A stretch of 64,000 nucleotides of DNA. Source: CAZJNX01 sp964547415 (GTDB lineage Bacteria; Pseudomonadota; Alphaproteobacteria; Rhizobiales; Amorphaceae). The stretch spans positions 1-64,000 of the forward strand of contig CAZJNX010000002.1 in NCBI GenBank assembly GCA_964547415.1. The letters run 5' to 3'. A program made the translations under genes and the position numbers. Positions 35,799 through 43,988 of the stretch are shown here, piece after piece. The notes under the pieces were generated by a model that did not search any database, was not told where the DNA came from, and saw nothing but the letters and a program-made list of their open reading frames with translations. The stretch's first letter is position 1. Every line of letters begins with the position of its first letter.

Positions 35799-36291
35799 AT
35801 GACCACCCTCGAGCCCCGCTTCAACGCCCTCGACCCGGCGGTCAACCCGGCGCTCTACGCCTCGGTGCGCACCCGCCGCTCCATCGCCTTCCTGGTGGAC
35901 GTGGTGCACCACCGTCTTGATGGCCGTCGCCGCCGTCGTCATCTTCCTCCTCGGGATCGTGACGCTCGGCCTCGGCTGGCTCCTCTACGCCATCCTTTGG
36001 CCCGCCATCGCCATCCTCTACTACGCCTTCTCCTTCGGCGGCGGCGTGCCGCAGACGCCGGGGATGCAGGTGACGGGCCTCGAATTGCGCATGTGGTACG
36101 GCGAGACGCCCGAACTCCTCATCGGCATCGCCCACCCGATCCTGTTCTACGCCTCGGTGAGCTTCCTGACCCCCTTCATCGTCCTCGTCTCCCTGCTGTC
36201 GCCGAGGAAGCGACTCCTCCACGACATCGTCCTCGGCACGGTCGTCGTGGACAGCGCCGCCTTCCGCCGCGTCGTCGCCCTCGCGCCCTGA
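35799..36291 (+). pseudogene. RDD-family membrane protein with frameshift
   Basis: The N-terminal frame from ATG 35799 reads MTTLEPRFNALDPAVNPALYASVRTRRSIAFLVDVV, the typical RDD entry (R...D in the first helix), then turns to Arg-rich nonsense. From about 35905 a second frame continues TTVLMAVAAVVIFLLGIVTLGLGWLLYAIL through the second and third helices to SPRKRLLHDIVLGTVVV, the RDD closing motif, ending at 36291. One extra base in the GTGGTGCACCACC stretch (35896-35908) explains the break. RDD proteins are small membrane proteins with possible transport roles. Either the gene is recently dead or the base is an assembly error. Confidence 0.8.
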
Positions 36292-36461
36292 CCGGCCCGG
36301 GCGGGGCGGCGGCCACGCCTTGCGTCGGCGCCGGCGACTGACTAGAGCGCTTCATCCATGACGCTCCGGGGCCCCTTGCCGCCGTCCCCGGCGGCGGACG
36401 GGTCCGCGGGCACCGGCCGGTCGCCACGCGGGCGGCGCCGGAGCGGCGGCGGAGGCAGCGG

Positions 36462-38297
36462 ATGAACGTGCCGGCGGACATCGCGATGTGGGCGACCTTC
36501 GCCGTCATCGCGGTCTCCATTGTCCTTTACGCCGCCGAGCGCTTCTCCATCGAGGCGATCAGCCTCGGGGTGATCGCGGCCTATCTCGTGATCTTCGTGG
36601 TGCTGGACCTGCCGGCGGGGCAGCGGCCGGTGACCGCCGAGGACATCCTGTCGGGCTTCGCCAACCCGGGCCTCATCACCATCCTCGCCCTCCTCATCGT
36701 CGGGCAGGGCCTGTTCCACACCGACGCGCTGGAGCGGCCCGCCCAGGTGATGGTGGACTTCGTGAAGGGCAACGGCATCGCCGCCGTCACCCTCGTGTTC
36801 CTGGTGATCGCGGGCCTGTCGGCCTTCCTCAACAACACCCCCGTCGTGGTCATGTTCCTGCCGCTCATGAGCGCGCTCGCGAACTCCCTCGGGATGCCGC
36901 CCGCGCGCTTCCTGATGCCGCTCTCCTTCATCACCATCCTCGGCGGCATGACGACGCTGATCGGCTCGTCCACCAACCTCCTCGCCGCGGACGTCGCCCG
37001 GCGGGCGGACAGCGTGGACCTCCAGTTCTTCTCGTTCACGCCGATCGCGCTGATGCTGGCCGGGATCGGGGCATTCTACGTGCTCGGCGTCATGCCGCTC
37101 CTCCTGAAGCCGCGGCGCACCATGGCCGACGAGATGCGCATCGGCTCGGGCAAGCAGTTCATCGCCGAGATCGCGGTGAAGCCCGGCCACGCCCTCGTCG
37201 GCGCGGCGCCGGTCTCGGGCCTGTTTCCCCAGCTCAAGGACATGACGGTCCGCCTCGTCCAGCGCGGGGAGAAGCCCTACCTGCCGCCCTTCGAGAACCT
37301 CACCCTGCAGCCCGGCGACGTGGTCATCGTGGCGGCGACGCGCAACGCCCTCCAGAAGGCCCTGTCGGGCCGCGCCGCCGTCCTGTCGGGCGCCAAGGTG
37401 ACGACGGAGGAGGACGGCACCGCGACCCGCCTGCCCCCCGGGGTGGTCACCCTCGCCGAAGGGATCGTGGCGCCCGGCTCCCGCCTCATCGGGCGCACCA
37501 TCTCCCAGGCGGGCTTCCGGTCCGAGACCGGGTGCGTCGTCCTCGGCATCCAGCGGCGCAGCCGCATGCCGCGGATGCCCATGTCCGAGATCCGCCTCGA
37601 GGCGGGCGACGTTCTCCTCCTCGCGGGTCCGCGGGGGGCGATCGACGGGCTGCGCGGCAACCGGGACGTCCTCCTCGTCGACTGGACGGCGAGCGACGTG
37701 CCGCTGCGCCGCCGCGCGCCCGTCGCCCTCGCCATCTTCGCGGCGGTGGTGGTGGCGGCGGCGAGCGGGGCGGTGCCCATCGTGGTCGCGGCGCTCCTCG
37801 GCGTCATCGCCATGCTCGCGACGCAGTGTCTCAACGTGCGCCAGGCGACGCGGGTGATCGACGGGCGCATCGTGATGCTGATCGCCGCGGCGATCGCCTC
37901 GGCGGCGGCGCTCCAGGCGACCGGCGGGGCGGAGCGGATCGCGAGCCTCATGATCGGCGCCATGGACGGGCAGAGCCCGGCGGTCGTCCTCTCGGTCCTG
38001 TTCATCACGGTGGCCGTCACCACCAACATCTTGACCAACAACGCCGCCGCGGTGCTGTTCACCCCGATCGCGCTGGGCCTCGCCGAGCGGCTGGGGCTTC
38101 CCGGCGAGCCGTTCGTGGTGACGGTGATCCTGGCGGCCAACTGCTCCTTCGCGACGCCCGTCGCCTACCAGACGAACCTTCTGGTGATGGGGCCGGGCCA
38201 CTACCGCTTCGTCGATTTTGTCGTGGCTGGCGTGCCCCTCGTTCTGCTACTGTGGGCCGCGTTCAGCTTGGTGGCCCCCTGGTACTACGGCCTGTGA
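36462..38297 (+). CDS. SLC13-family permease with two TrkA-C (RCK_C) domains
   Basis: A 611-residue inner-membrane carrier of the divalent anion:Na+ symporter group. An N-terminal membrane half (about residues 5-215) contains AGLSAFLNNTPVVVMFLPL and the GGMTTLIGSSTNLLAADV signature. It is followed by two soluble RCK_C domains (about 215-405; each ends in a DVVIVAATR or DVLLLAGPR motif) and a C-terminal membrane half with AVTTNILTNNAAAVLFTPIA and ANCSFATPVAYQTNLLV. The duplicated NN/TP motifs mark the ion and substrate sites. Substrates in the family include sulfate and dicarboxylates; none can be assigned here. It stands alone. Confidence 0.88.
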   Translation: MNVPADIAMWATFAVIAVSIVLYAAERFSIEAISLGVIAAYLVIFVVLDLPAGQRPVTAEDILSGFANPGLITILALLIVGQGLFHTDALERPAQVMVDFVKGNGIAAVTLVFLVIAGLSAFLNNTPVVVMFLPLMSALANSLGMPPARFLMPLSFITILGGMTTLIGSSTNLLAADVARRADSVDLQFFSFTPIALMLAGIGAFYVLGVMPLLLKPRRTMADEMRIGSGKQFIAEIAVKPGHALVGAAPVSGLFPQLKDMTVRLVQRGEKPYLPPFENLTLQPGDVVIVAATRNALQKALSGRAAVLSGAKVTTEEDGTATRLPPGVVTLAEGIVAPGSRLIGRTISQAGFRSETGCVVLGIQRRSRMPRMPMSEIRLEAGDVLLLAGPRGAIDGLRGNRDVLLVDWTASDVPLRRRAPVALAIFAAVVVAAASGAVPIVVAALLGVIAMLATQCLNVRQATRVIDGRIVMLIAAAIASAAALQATGGAERIASLMIGAMDGQSPAVVLSVLFITVAVTTNILTNNAAAVLFTPIALGLAERLGLPGEPFVVTVILAANCSFATPVAYQTNLLVMGPGHYRFVDFVVAGVPLVLLLWAAFSLVAPWYYGL

Positions 38298-38516
38298 CGG
38301 CCCCCGGCCGCCCCGCGCGGTGAGGCGGGTCAGGCGCCCGCCCCGTCGGCGGGGCCGGAGGGCCGCGCCGGACCAGGGGCCCGGGCCGGACGCATCGGCG
38401 GAGCGCCGGGCGGAAGGAGCGGGGCGGCACGGCCACCCCGGCGGCGGAGGAACGCCCCCGCGCGAAAAGGCCGCGCCGGGTGGCGGCGGGATGCAAGGAG
38501 ACGTGATCGGCCTCCC

Positions 38517-39266
38517 ATGACACGCCTTTGGACGGACAATCCCCAGTTCTACCTGACGGCGCCCGCGCCCTGCCCCTACCTTCCCGACCGGCTCGAGCGG
38601 AAGGTGTTCACCCATCTCGTGGGCGAGCGGGCGACGGCCCTCAACGACGTCCTCACCCAGGGCGGCTTCCGCCGCAGCCAGAACATCGCCTACCGCCCGG
38701 CGTGCGAGGGATGCCGGGCGTGCGTGTCGGTGCGGGTCCTCGCCGGGGCGTTCGAGTGGACGCGGTCCTTCCGCCGCATCCGCAACGCCAACGCGGACGT
38801 CGCGGGCCGGGAGATCGATTCCGCCCCCTCCTCGGAGCAGTACGCCCTCTTCCGCGCCTATCTCGACGATCGCCACGCGGACGGCGGGATGGCCGACATG
38901 TCCGTCCTCGACTACGCCATGATGGTGGAGGACACCCACGTGGAGACGATCCTCGTGGAGTATCGCGTGGCGCCCGCGCCCGACGACACGGAGGAGGACC
39001 GGCGGGCGGGCGGACGCCTCATCGCCTGTGCCCTCACCGACGTCCTCTCGGACGGGCTGTCCATGGTCTACTCGTTCTTCGAGCCGGACGAGGCCCACCG
39101 AAGCCTCGGCACCTACATGATCCTCGACCACGTGGAGCGTGCGCGGCGGATGGGCCTGCCGTACGTCTACCTCGGCTACTGGGTGAACGGCTCGCCCAAG
39201 ATGGACTACAAGAAGCGCTTCCAGCCCCAGGAGCACCTGGGCCCCCAGGGCTGGCGCCGCGCCTGA
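38517..39266 (+). CDS. bpt: Aspartate/glutamate leucyltransferase (arginyl-tRNA--protein transferase family)
   Basis: A 249-residue Bpt. This enzyme adds leucine from Leu-tRNA to proteins with N-terminal Asp or Glu, marking them for the ClpS/ClpAP N-degron route. Conserved features: [25 protein letters not shown] at the N-terminus, the Cys pairs in [16 protein letters not shown], and the GNAT-like half with [25 protein letters not shown] and [24 protein letters not shown]. The length is usual. The AAGGAG upstream is 17 bases from the ATG, farther than ideal. The gene converges on the dead sulfotransferase gene. Confidence 0.94.
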   Translation: MTRLWTDNPQFYLTAPAPCPYLPDRLERKVFTHLVGERATALNDVLTQGGFRRSQNIAYRPACEGCRACVSVRVLAGAFEWTRSFRRIRNANADVAGREIDSAPSSEQYALFRAYLDDRHADGGMADMSVLDYAMMVEDTHVETILVEYRVAPAPDDTEEDRRAGGRLIACALTDVLSDGLSMVYSFFEPDEAHRSLGTYMILDHVERARRMGLPYVYLGYWVNGSPKMDYKKRFQPQEHLGPQGWRRA

Positions 39267-39289
39267 CGCCCGCGCCCGGTCGTCTCGCC

Positions 39290-40060
39290 GGCCCGGCACG
39301 ATCCTTCCCAGAAGGCGCCGCCGAGGGGAGCGGCCGCCGCGGCGTTCTTCTTCATGTGTTCGAAGGAGGCGTGCTCGAGGATGCGGGGCCAGGCCGCCGC
39401 CGAGGGGGCGATGGCGAGGAAGGCCGCGATCCGCCGGATCTCTCCCTCCATGTCGCGCTTCAGGTCCTCGAAATGGACGAGGAGGACGTTGGGCAGGTGG
39501 CGCACCGCCCACTAGCTGCGAACGTTCTCGAAGAACGGCCAGAACGGGGCGCCGTCCTCCTCGAGCCAGGTGCGGAAACAGGCGTTGCGGTCCGCCGGGG
39601 CCGGGGGGAGCGGCGGGCCCACGCGGCCGGGCGTGTCGTTGATGGCCTCGAAGAAGGCCGCGTTGGCGTTGGCGTGGTGGTTGTGGAGCGACCACGCCAC
39701 GTCCCGCCCGTCCCGGCCGACGTAGACCTACCGGGCCTTCGGCGAGACGACGAGGGCGTCCACCGGCAGGTGCGTCTTGACGAAGCGGCGGTGGGCCTGC
39801 GCCTCGAGGGCGCCGAGCTTCACCTCCCTTGGCGGGATCCTGAGGTCGACCCAGGGCGACAGCTCCGAGACCGCCACGCCCGGAGCGCCGTCGAAGATGA
39901 GCTGGCTGACGATCTGTTGCATCCAGGTGGTCCCGGACTTGGCGTAGGTGACGATCACCACGTCGCCCTCACGGAAGCGGAAGTCGTCCCACACCGTGCT
40001 ATCCATGTGGTGATTGTGCATGTGCCGCGTCTTGACCGGCAAAGGGCCGTGTTGCTGCAT
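39290..40060 (-). pseudogene. Sulfotransferase gene with two in-frame TAG stops and truncated 3' end
   Basis: One continuous frame reads a PAPS-dependent sulfotransferase: VVIVTYAKSGTTWMQQIVSQL (5'-phosphosulfate loop, about residue 40), then YVGRDGRDVAWSLHNHHAN (3'-phosphate site), RHLPNVLLVHFEDLKRDME and HASFEHMKKNAAAAAPLGGAFWEG. It is broken by TAG at 39728-39730, where relatives have Tyr (KAR-Y-YVGRDG), and TAG at 39512-39514, where relatives have Trp (ENVRSW-WAVR). Homology ends near 39290, so the last 30-40 residues of the family are missing, the bpt gene's 3' end being close by. Two stops plus truncation argue for true gene death. ATG 40060 is the original start. Confidence 0.85.
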
Positions 40061-40288
40061 GGCCTCGCTCCAGCGCGTCGTGTCGCGACGGCAGGTATGG
40101 CACGGGAACGGGCCGTCGCCGGCGTGGCAGGGGTGCAGGCGCCCTGTCCCGACCGATAGGCGCCGCCACCCGCCGGCATCGGCCGGACGCGGACGGGCCG
40201 CCGGCAAGCGTGCGCCGCTTCCGGTGTCATGGCGCAGCTGGCTGTCGCGGGGCTTGCCAGCGGGCGGGCGCCCGCGGCCGGCCGGCGA

Positions 40289-40813
40289 TCAGGAGATGAT
40301 GGAGCGGGTGTGGGGGTCCGGGCCGAACTCGGAGGCCGAGCGCACGGACAACAGGTCGGCGAGGCGGTTGCGGGCGCGGTTCACGCGGCTCTTCACCGTG
40401 CCGACGGCGCAGCCGCAGATCTCGGCCGCCTCCTCGTAGGAAAAGCCCGACGCGCCGACGAGGATGAGCGCCTCGCGCTGGTCGTCCGCGAGCTGGGCGA
40501 GGGCCTGCTTGAAGTCGGAAAGGTCGAGGTGCCCGTCCTGCTCGGGGTGGGTTGACAGCATCGCCGCCAGGCTGCCGTCCGCGTCCTCCACCTCCCGGCG
40601 CTTGCGGCGATACTCGGAGTAGTAGACGTTGCGCAGGATGGTGAACAGCCAGGCCCGCATGTTGGTGCCGGGCTGGAACGTCTCGATATTCGCCCACGCC
40701 TTCATCAAGGCTTCCTGGACCAGGTCGTCGGCACGTTCGGGATTGCCGCACAGGCTGACCGCGAACGCGCGCAGATTGGGTATCTGGGCGACGAGCAGTT
40801 CTCGCGTTTCCAT
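40289..40813 (-). CDS. ecfG: General stress ECF sigma factor EcfG
   Basis: A 174-residue ECF15-type sigma factor. Region 2 spans residues about 10-80 (VSLCGNPERADDLVQEALMKAWANIETFQPGTNMRAWLFTILRN), and region 4 about 108-160 (LADDQREALILVGASGFSYEEAAEICGCAVGTVKSRVNRAR). The motif NMRAWLFTILRN and the neighbouring nepR/phyR identify it as the alphaproteobacterial general stress sigma factor, which recognises GGAAC-N16/17-CGTT promoters. It overlaps nepR by ATGA and is co-transcribed with it. It is held inactive by NepR until phosphorylated PhyR removes the anti-sigma. A matching promoter upstream of nepR suggests autoregulation. Confidence 0.95.
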   Translation of the reverse strand: METRELLVAQIPNLRAFAVSLCGNPERADDLVQEALMKAWANIETFQPGTNMRAWLFTILRNVYYSEYRRKRREVEDADGSLAAMLSTHPEQDGHLDLSDFKQALAQLADDQREALILVGASGFSYEEAAEICGCAVGTVKSRVNRARNRLADLLSVRSASEFGPDPHTRSIIS

Positions 40814-40998
40814 CAGGACCCTTTGCCGGACTTGTCGCTCGTGACCTCGTCCAGCTTCTCGAGGAGATGAAGAAGGCGTGGCGGAATCGGTTCGGCCAGC
40901 ACCTCGCTGTACATCGCCTTCAGTTGCTGACCGATCAGGTGCTGCATCGGGTCGTCTTTTTCATGATCTTCCACGTGATCCGCGTCGCCTTTGGTCAT
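40813..40998 (-). CDS. nepR: Anti-sigma factor NepR
   Basis: A 61-residue NepR. The conserved two-helix core is visible: HLIGQQLKAMYSEVLAEPIPPRLLHLLEKLDE, including the EPIPPRLLxLL motif that contacts sigma and PhyR. Flanks are short and acidic or charged, as usual. The ATG at 40998 is preferred to an in-frame start at 41091, since family members begin close to the first helix. It precedes and overlaps ecfG by ATGA. The protein binds EcfG and prevents its use by RNA polymerase; phosphorylated PhyR titrates it away. Confidence 0.92.
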   Translation of the reverse strand: MTKGDADHVEDHEKDDPMQHLIGQQLKAMYSEVLAEPIPPRLLHLLEKLDEVTSDKSGKGS

Positions 40999-41097
40999 GT
41001 CCGCTCCGCGTCCGGTCTCTCCTCCTCGACCGGTGCCTTGGTCCGGGCGCACGCGATCCGGCGAAAACTCGCTGCACCTGCCCGCAACCAATCAATG

Positions 41098-41123
41098 AAC
41101 TCGGCGGCCCCCGGTCGGGTTCC
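41098..41123 (-). promoter_or_regulatory. EcfG-type promoter candidate for nepR-ecfG
   Basis: On the minus strand, GGAAC (41123-41119), 17 bases, then AGTT (41101-41098): one mismatch from the consensus. It is 100 bases before the nepR start codon. Autoregulation of this operon is the rule in relatives, which supports the site. Confidence 0.5.
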
Positions 41124-41234
41124 CACGTTGACGCTGCCCGTGCGTTCGGTGTCAATGGCCTCACCGAGCGCAGCGACGCCGGGGCCGTGCGGCCCGCGCC
41201 GCCCGCTACATTTCAGAACCTGCGAGGTTTGTCG

Positions 41235-42029
41235 ATGTCCCTTGGCCAGACGATCGCGCCACACCTGCCGTACCTGCGCCGGTTCGCCCGCGCCCTCACG
41301 GGCGACCAGCCGAGCGGCGATGCCTACGTGGAGGCCCTCCTCGAGGCGCTCATCGCCGACCCCGGCATGTTCCGCAAGGGCGCCGCGCCCCGCGTCGAGC
41401 TCTACCGCCTGATGATCGCGATCTGGGACTCCGTGTCCGTCAACCACGAGCAGGCGACGCCCCTGTCCGCCCACGAGCGGCGGCTCGACAGCATGGTGCC
41501 CCGGGCGCGCCAGGCCTTCCTCCTCGCCACGGTGGAGGGCTTCACCATGGGCGAGGTCGCCGAGATCCTCGGCACCGACGCCTCGGGCGTCGCCGCCCTC
41601 ATCGACGAGGCCGGCAAGGCCATGTCCGAGCAGGTGGCGACCAACGTCCTCATCATCGAGGATGAGCCGCTGATCGCCATGGACCTCGAGGCGCTGGTCG
41701 AGGCGCTCGGCCACCGCGTGGCGGGCGTGGCACGCACCCACACCGAGGCGGTGGCCGCCGTGGCGAAGGAGCGGCCGGGCCTCGTCCTCGCCGACATCCA
41801 GCTCGCCGACGGCTCGTCCGGCCTCGAGGCGGTGAACGAGATCCTGGAAGGCATCAGCGTCCCGGTCATCTTCATCACCGCCTACCCGGAGCGGCTCCTC
41901 ACGGGCGAGCGGCCCGAGCCCGCCTTCCTCATCACCAAGCCGTTCGACACCGACATGGTGAAGGCGGTGATCAGCCAGGCCCTCTTCTTCGACCGGCGCG
42001 CCGGCCCCCGGTCGATCCACGCCGCCTGA
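41235..42029 (+). CDS. phyR: General stress response regulator PhyR
   Basis: A 264-residue PhyR. The N-terminal sigma-like domain (residues 1-130, LGQTIAPHLPYLRRFARALTGDQ... VPRARQAFLLATVEGFTMGEVAEILG) mimics EcfG and binds NepR. The C-terminal receiver domain (about 137-255) has the acidic pair in VLIIEDEPLIAMDLEALVE, phosphoacceptor Asp187 in LVLADIQLADG, Thr in VIFITAYPE and Lys in FLITKPFD. Phosphorylation frees the sigma-like domain to sequester NepR. It is divergent from nepR-ecfG across 236 bases. HWE or HisKA2 kinases phosphorylate PhyR in relatives; one HWE kinase is encoded at 57165-58934. Confidence 0.96.
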   Translation: MSLGQTIAPHLPYLRRFARALTGDQPSGDAYVEALLEALIADPGMFRKGAAPRVELYRLMIAIWDSVSVNHEQATPLSAHERRLDSMVPRARQAFLLATVEGFTMGEVAEILGTDASGVAALIDEAGKAMSEQVATNVLIIEDEPLIAMDLEALVEALGHRVAGVARTHTEAVAAVAKERPGLVLADIQLADGSSGLEAVNEILEGISVPVIFITAYPERLLTGERPEPAFLITKPFDTDMVKAVISQALFFDRRAGPRSIHAA

Positions 42030-42051
42030 CAGACGCCGCCGCCCGACCCCC

Positions 42052-42103
42052 CGCCCGGAGGAACCGGGCGGCGGCCCCCGTCCCTGCCGGCCCCCCGGGC
42101 CGG
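42052..42103 (+). terminator. Two GC hairpins after phyR
   Basis: CGCCCGG-AGGAA-CCGGGCG (42052-42070) begins 22 bases after the phyR stop. CCGGCCC-CCC-GGGCCGG (42087-42103) follows. Neither has a T tract. They may terminate phyR transcription before the phospholipase gene. Confidence 0.38.
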
Positions 42104-42301
42104 GGCGGCGACCGCCCGCGACCGCCAACCGCCCCTCGCCGCCGGGGCGGCGGGACAGCCGGCGGCTCGCACCGGGCGGTGGTGCTTCGTCCACGCCGCG
42201 CGCACCCGCGCGGCCCGACGCGCCCGGCACGGCGCCGTTTTGGGGAAAGATTCCGCTTCCCTCGAGTTGCACCCGCCAGAGACCGTCTCGGCAGGTCGAG
42301 G

Positions 42302-43834
42302 ATGCAGGACACCCCATCCCCCGCGGACGCGCCGGCCGTGCTGGCGCCCGGGCGCACCGCCTGGCGCATCGCCCATGCCTCGCGCTTCGCGCTCCTCGTC
42401 GACGCCGCCGACTACTTCGCCGCCGCCCGCGCGGCCATGCTGAAGGCGGAGCGGTCGATCATGCTCGTCGGCTGGGACTTCGACCTGCGCATCGACCTCG
42501 TCCCCGACGGGCCCGCGGACGACATGCCGGAGCGGCTCGGCCCGTTCCTGAAGGCGCTCGTCCGCCGGAAGCCCCACCTCCTCGTCCGCGTCCTCAAGTG
42601 GGACATGTCGGTCTTCCTCACCGTCAAGGACCAGATGCTCCCCCTCTTCCTCCTCGACCTGAAGGCGGCCTCCTGCATCCGCCTGCGCTTCGACGGGGAG
42701 CACCCCCTCACCGCGGCCCACCACCAGAAGATCGCGGTGATCGACGACCGCCTCGCCTTCTGCGGCGGCATCGACATGACGAGCGACCGCTGGGACACGC
42801 GCCGGCACCTGCCCGGCGACCGGCGGCGCCGGCGGCCGGACGGCTCGATCTCGGGCCCCTGGCACGACGCGACGACGGTAGTGGACGGCGAGGCCGCGCG
42901 GGCCCTCGGCGAGCTCGCGCGGGAGCGGTGGCGCATGGCGACCGGGGTGGAGATCGACCCGCCCCGCGCGGAGGGGAGCGACCCGTGGCCCGACGGCGTG
43001 GCGCCCGACCTGCGGGACGTTGCGGTGGGCATCTCCCGCACCATGCCCGCCTGGAAGGGCCGGCCCGCCGTCCGCGAGATCGAGGCGCTCCACCTCGCCG
43101 CCATCGCCGCCGCGCGGCGCACGATCTACCTGGAGAGCCAGTACCTCGCCTCGGTCGCCGTCGCCGACGCCATCGGCCGCCGCCTCGGGGAGGCGGACGG
43201 GCCCGAGGTGGTGATCGTGAACCCGCTCGAGACCGCGGGCTGGCTGCAGCAGGAGACGGTGGGCGTCGCCCGCGATCTCAACCTCGCGGCCCTTCACCGG
43301 GCCGACCGCCACGGCCGCCTCGGCATCTACCATCCGGTCGACGCGGCCGGCGAGGCGATCTACGTCCACGCCAAGGTGCTCGTGGTGGACGACCGACTGA
43401 TCCGCGTGGGCTCGTCCAACGCCAGCAACCGCTCCATGGGTTTCGACACCGAGTGCGACCTCTCGGTCGAGGCGGGCCGGGAGGGCGACCGGGAGCGGAT
43501 CCGCGCCATGCGAGACGACCTCCTCGCCGAGCACCTCGACCGCAGCCCCGGGGAGCTGCGCGCGGCGATCGCGGAGGCGGGCTCGCTCCTCGGCGCCGTC
43601 GAGGCGCTGCGCCGGCCGGAAGGGCGGTCCCTCCGGCCCATTCCCGTCCGCCCGGTGTCGGACGCCGAGGTGGCGCTCGTGCGCTCGCGCCTCGCCGACC
43701 CGGAGCGACCCACGCGGCCGGAACGCCGCGTCCAGCACCTTCTGAAGCGCCTCGTGCTCAGGGCGCCGGCGACATCGGCAGCGGTCGTCCTCGCCGCGAT
43801 CGCGCTTCCCGTCGTCGCTCTCCTCGCCCTTTGA
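42302..43834 (+). CDS. Phospholipase D / cardiolipin synthase-like protein
   Basis: A 510-residue PLD-superfamily enzyme with two HKD motifs: HHQKIAVIDDRLAFCGGIDMT near residue 140 and HAKVLVVDDRLIRVGSSNASNRS near residue 357. The N-terminal strand ERSIMLVGWDFDLRIDLVPD and TIYLESQYLAS are also characteristic. The C-terminus ends in a membrane helix (SAAVVLAAIALPVVALLAL), which would anchor it at the inner membrane. It transfers or hydrolyses phosphatidyl groups; synthase or hydrolase activity cannot be told from sequence. ATG 42302 follows AGGTCGAGG. It lies downstream of phyR but behind possible terminators. Confidence 0.87.
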   Translation: MQDTPSPADAPAVLAPGRTAWRIAHASRFALLVDAADYFAAARAAMLKAERSIMLVGWDFDLRIDLVPDGPADDMPERLGPFLKALVRRKPHLLVRVLKWDMSVFLTVKDQMLPLFLLDLKAASCIRLRFDGEHPLTAAHHQKIAVIDDRLAFCGGIDMTSDRWDTRRHLPGDRRRRRPDGSISGPWHDATTVVDGEAARALGELARERWRMATGVEIDPPRAEGSDPWPDGVAPDLRDVAVGISRTMPAWKGRPAVREIEALHLAAIAAARRTIYLESQYLASVAVADAIGRRLGEADGPEVVIVNPLETAGWLQQETVGVARDLNLAALHRADRHGRLGIYHPVDAAGEAIYVHAKVLVVDDRLIRVGSSNASNRSMGFDTECDLSVEAGREGDRERIRAMRDDLLAEHLDRSPGELRAAIAEAGSLLGAVEALRRPEGRSLRPIPVRPVSDAEVALVRSRLADPERPTRPERRVQHLLKRLVLRAPATSAAVVLAAIALPVVALLAL

Positions 43835-43847
43835 CCGCGCCCCGTCC

Positions 43848-43910
43848 GCGCCCGGGGCGGGGGCCGGCGCAAGCGCCCGGGGCGGGGGCCGGCGCAAGCG
43901 CCCGGGACGG
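43848..43910. repeat. 25-bp tandem repeat, 2 full copies plus partial third
   Basis: Two identical 25-base units (43848-43872 and 43873-43897) beginning GCGCCCGGGGCGGGGG and ending CCGGCGCAA, then a partial third copy that diverges at GCGCCCGGGACGG. The repeat lies between the phospholipase stop and the ATPase start. Each unit can form GC-rich stems. No function is evident. Confidence 0.85.
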
Positions 43911-43988
43911 GCCGTGCGCCCGCCACGGCCGCTTGCGCGTGCAACCGATCGTCCGCCACGCCGTTGGCGGGCGCGAAGAGGAGCCTTG

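Noticed and set aside
38491..38520. A 9-codon upstream frame (MQGDVIGLP) ending in ATGA at the bpt start, as a coupling leader peptide
   Set aside because: It begins at a chance ATG without its own ribosome site, and nothing supports translation.
24155..39730. Idea that TAG is recoded as an amino acid in this organism, since three premature stops are all TAG
   Set aside because: TAG serves as the normal stop of the 46843-47100 gene and of the DppF-like gene at 62649, the three sites would need different amino acids (Tyr, Trp and another), and the sulfotransferase is also truncated.
43848..43910. CRISPR-like repeat
   Set aside because: The units are directly adjacent with no spacers, and no cas genes are present.
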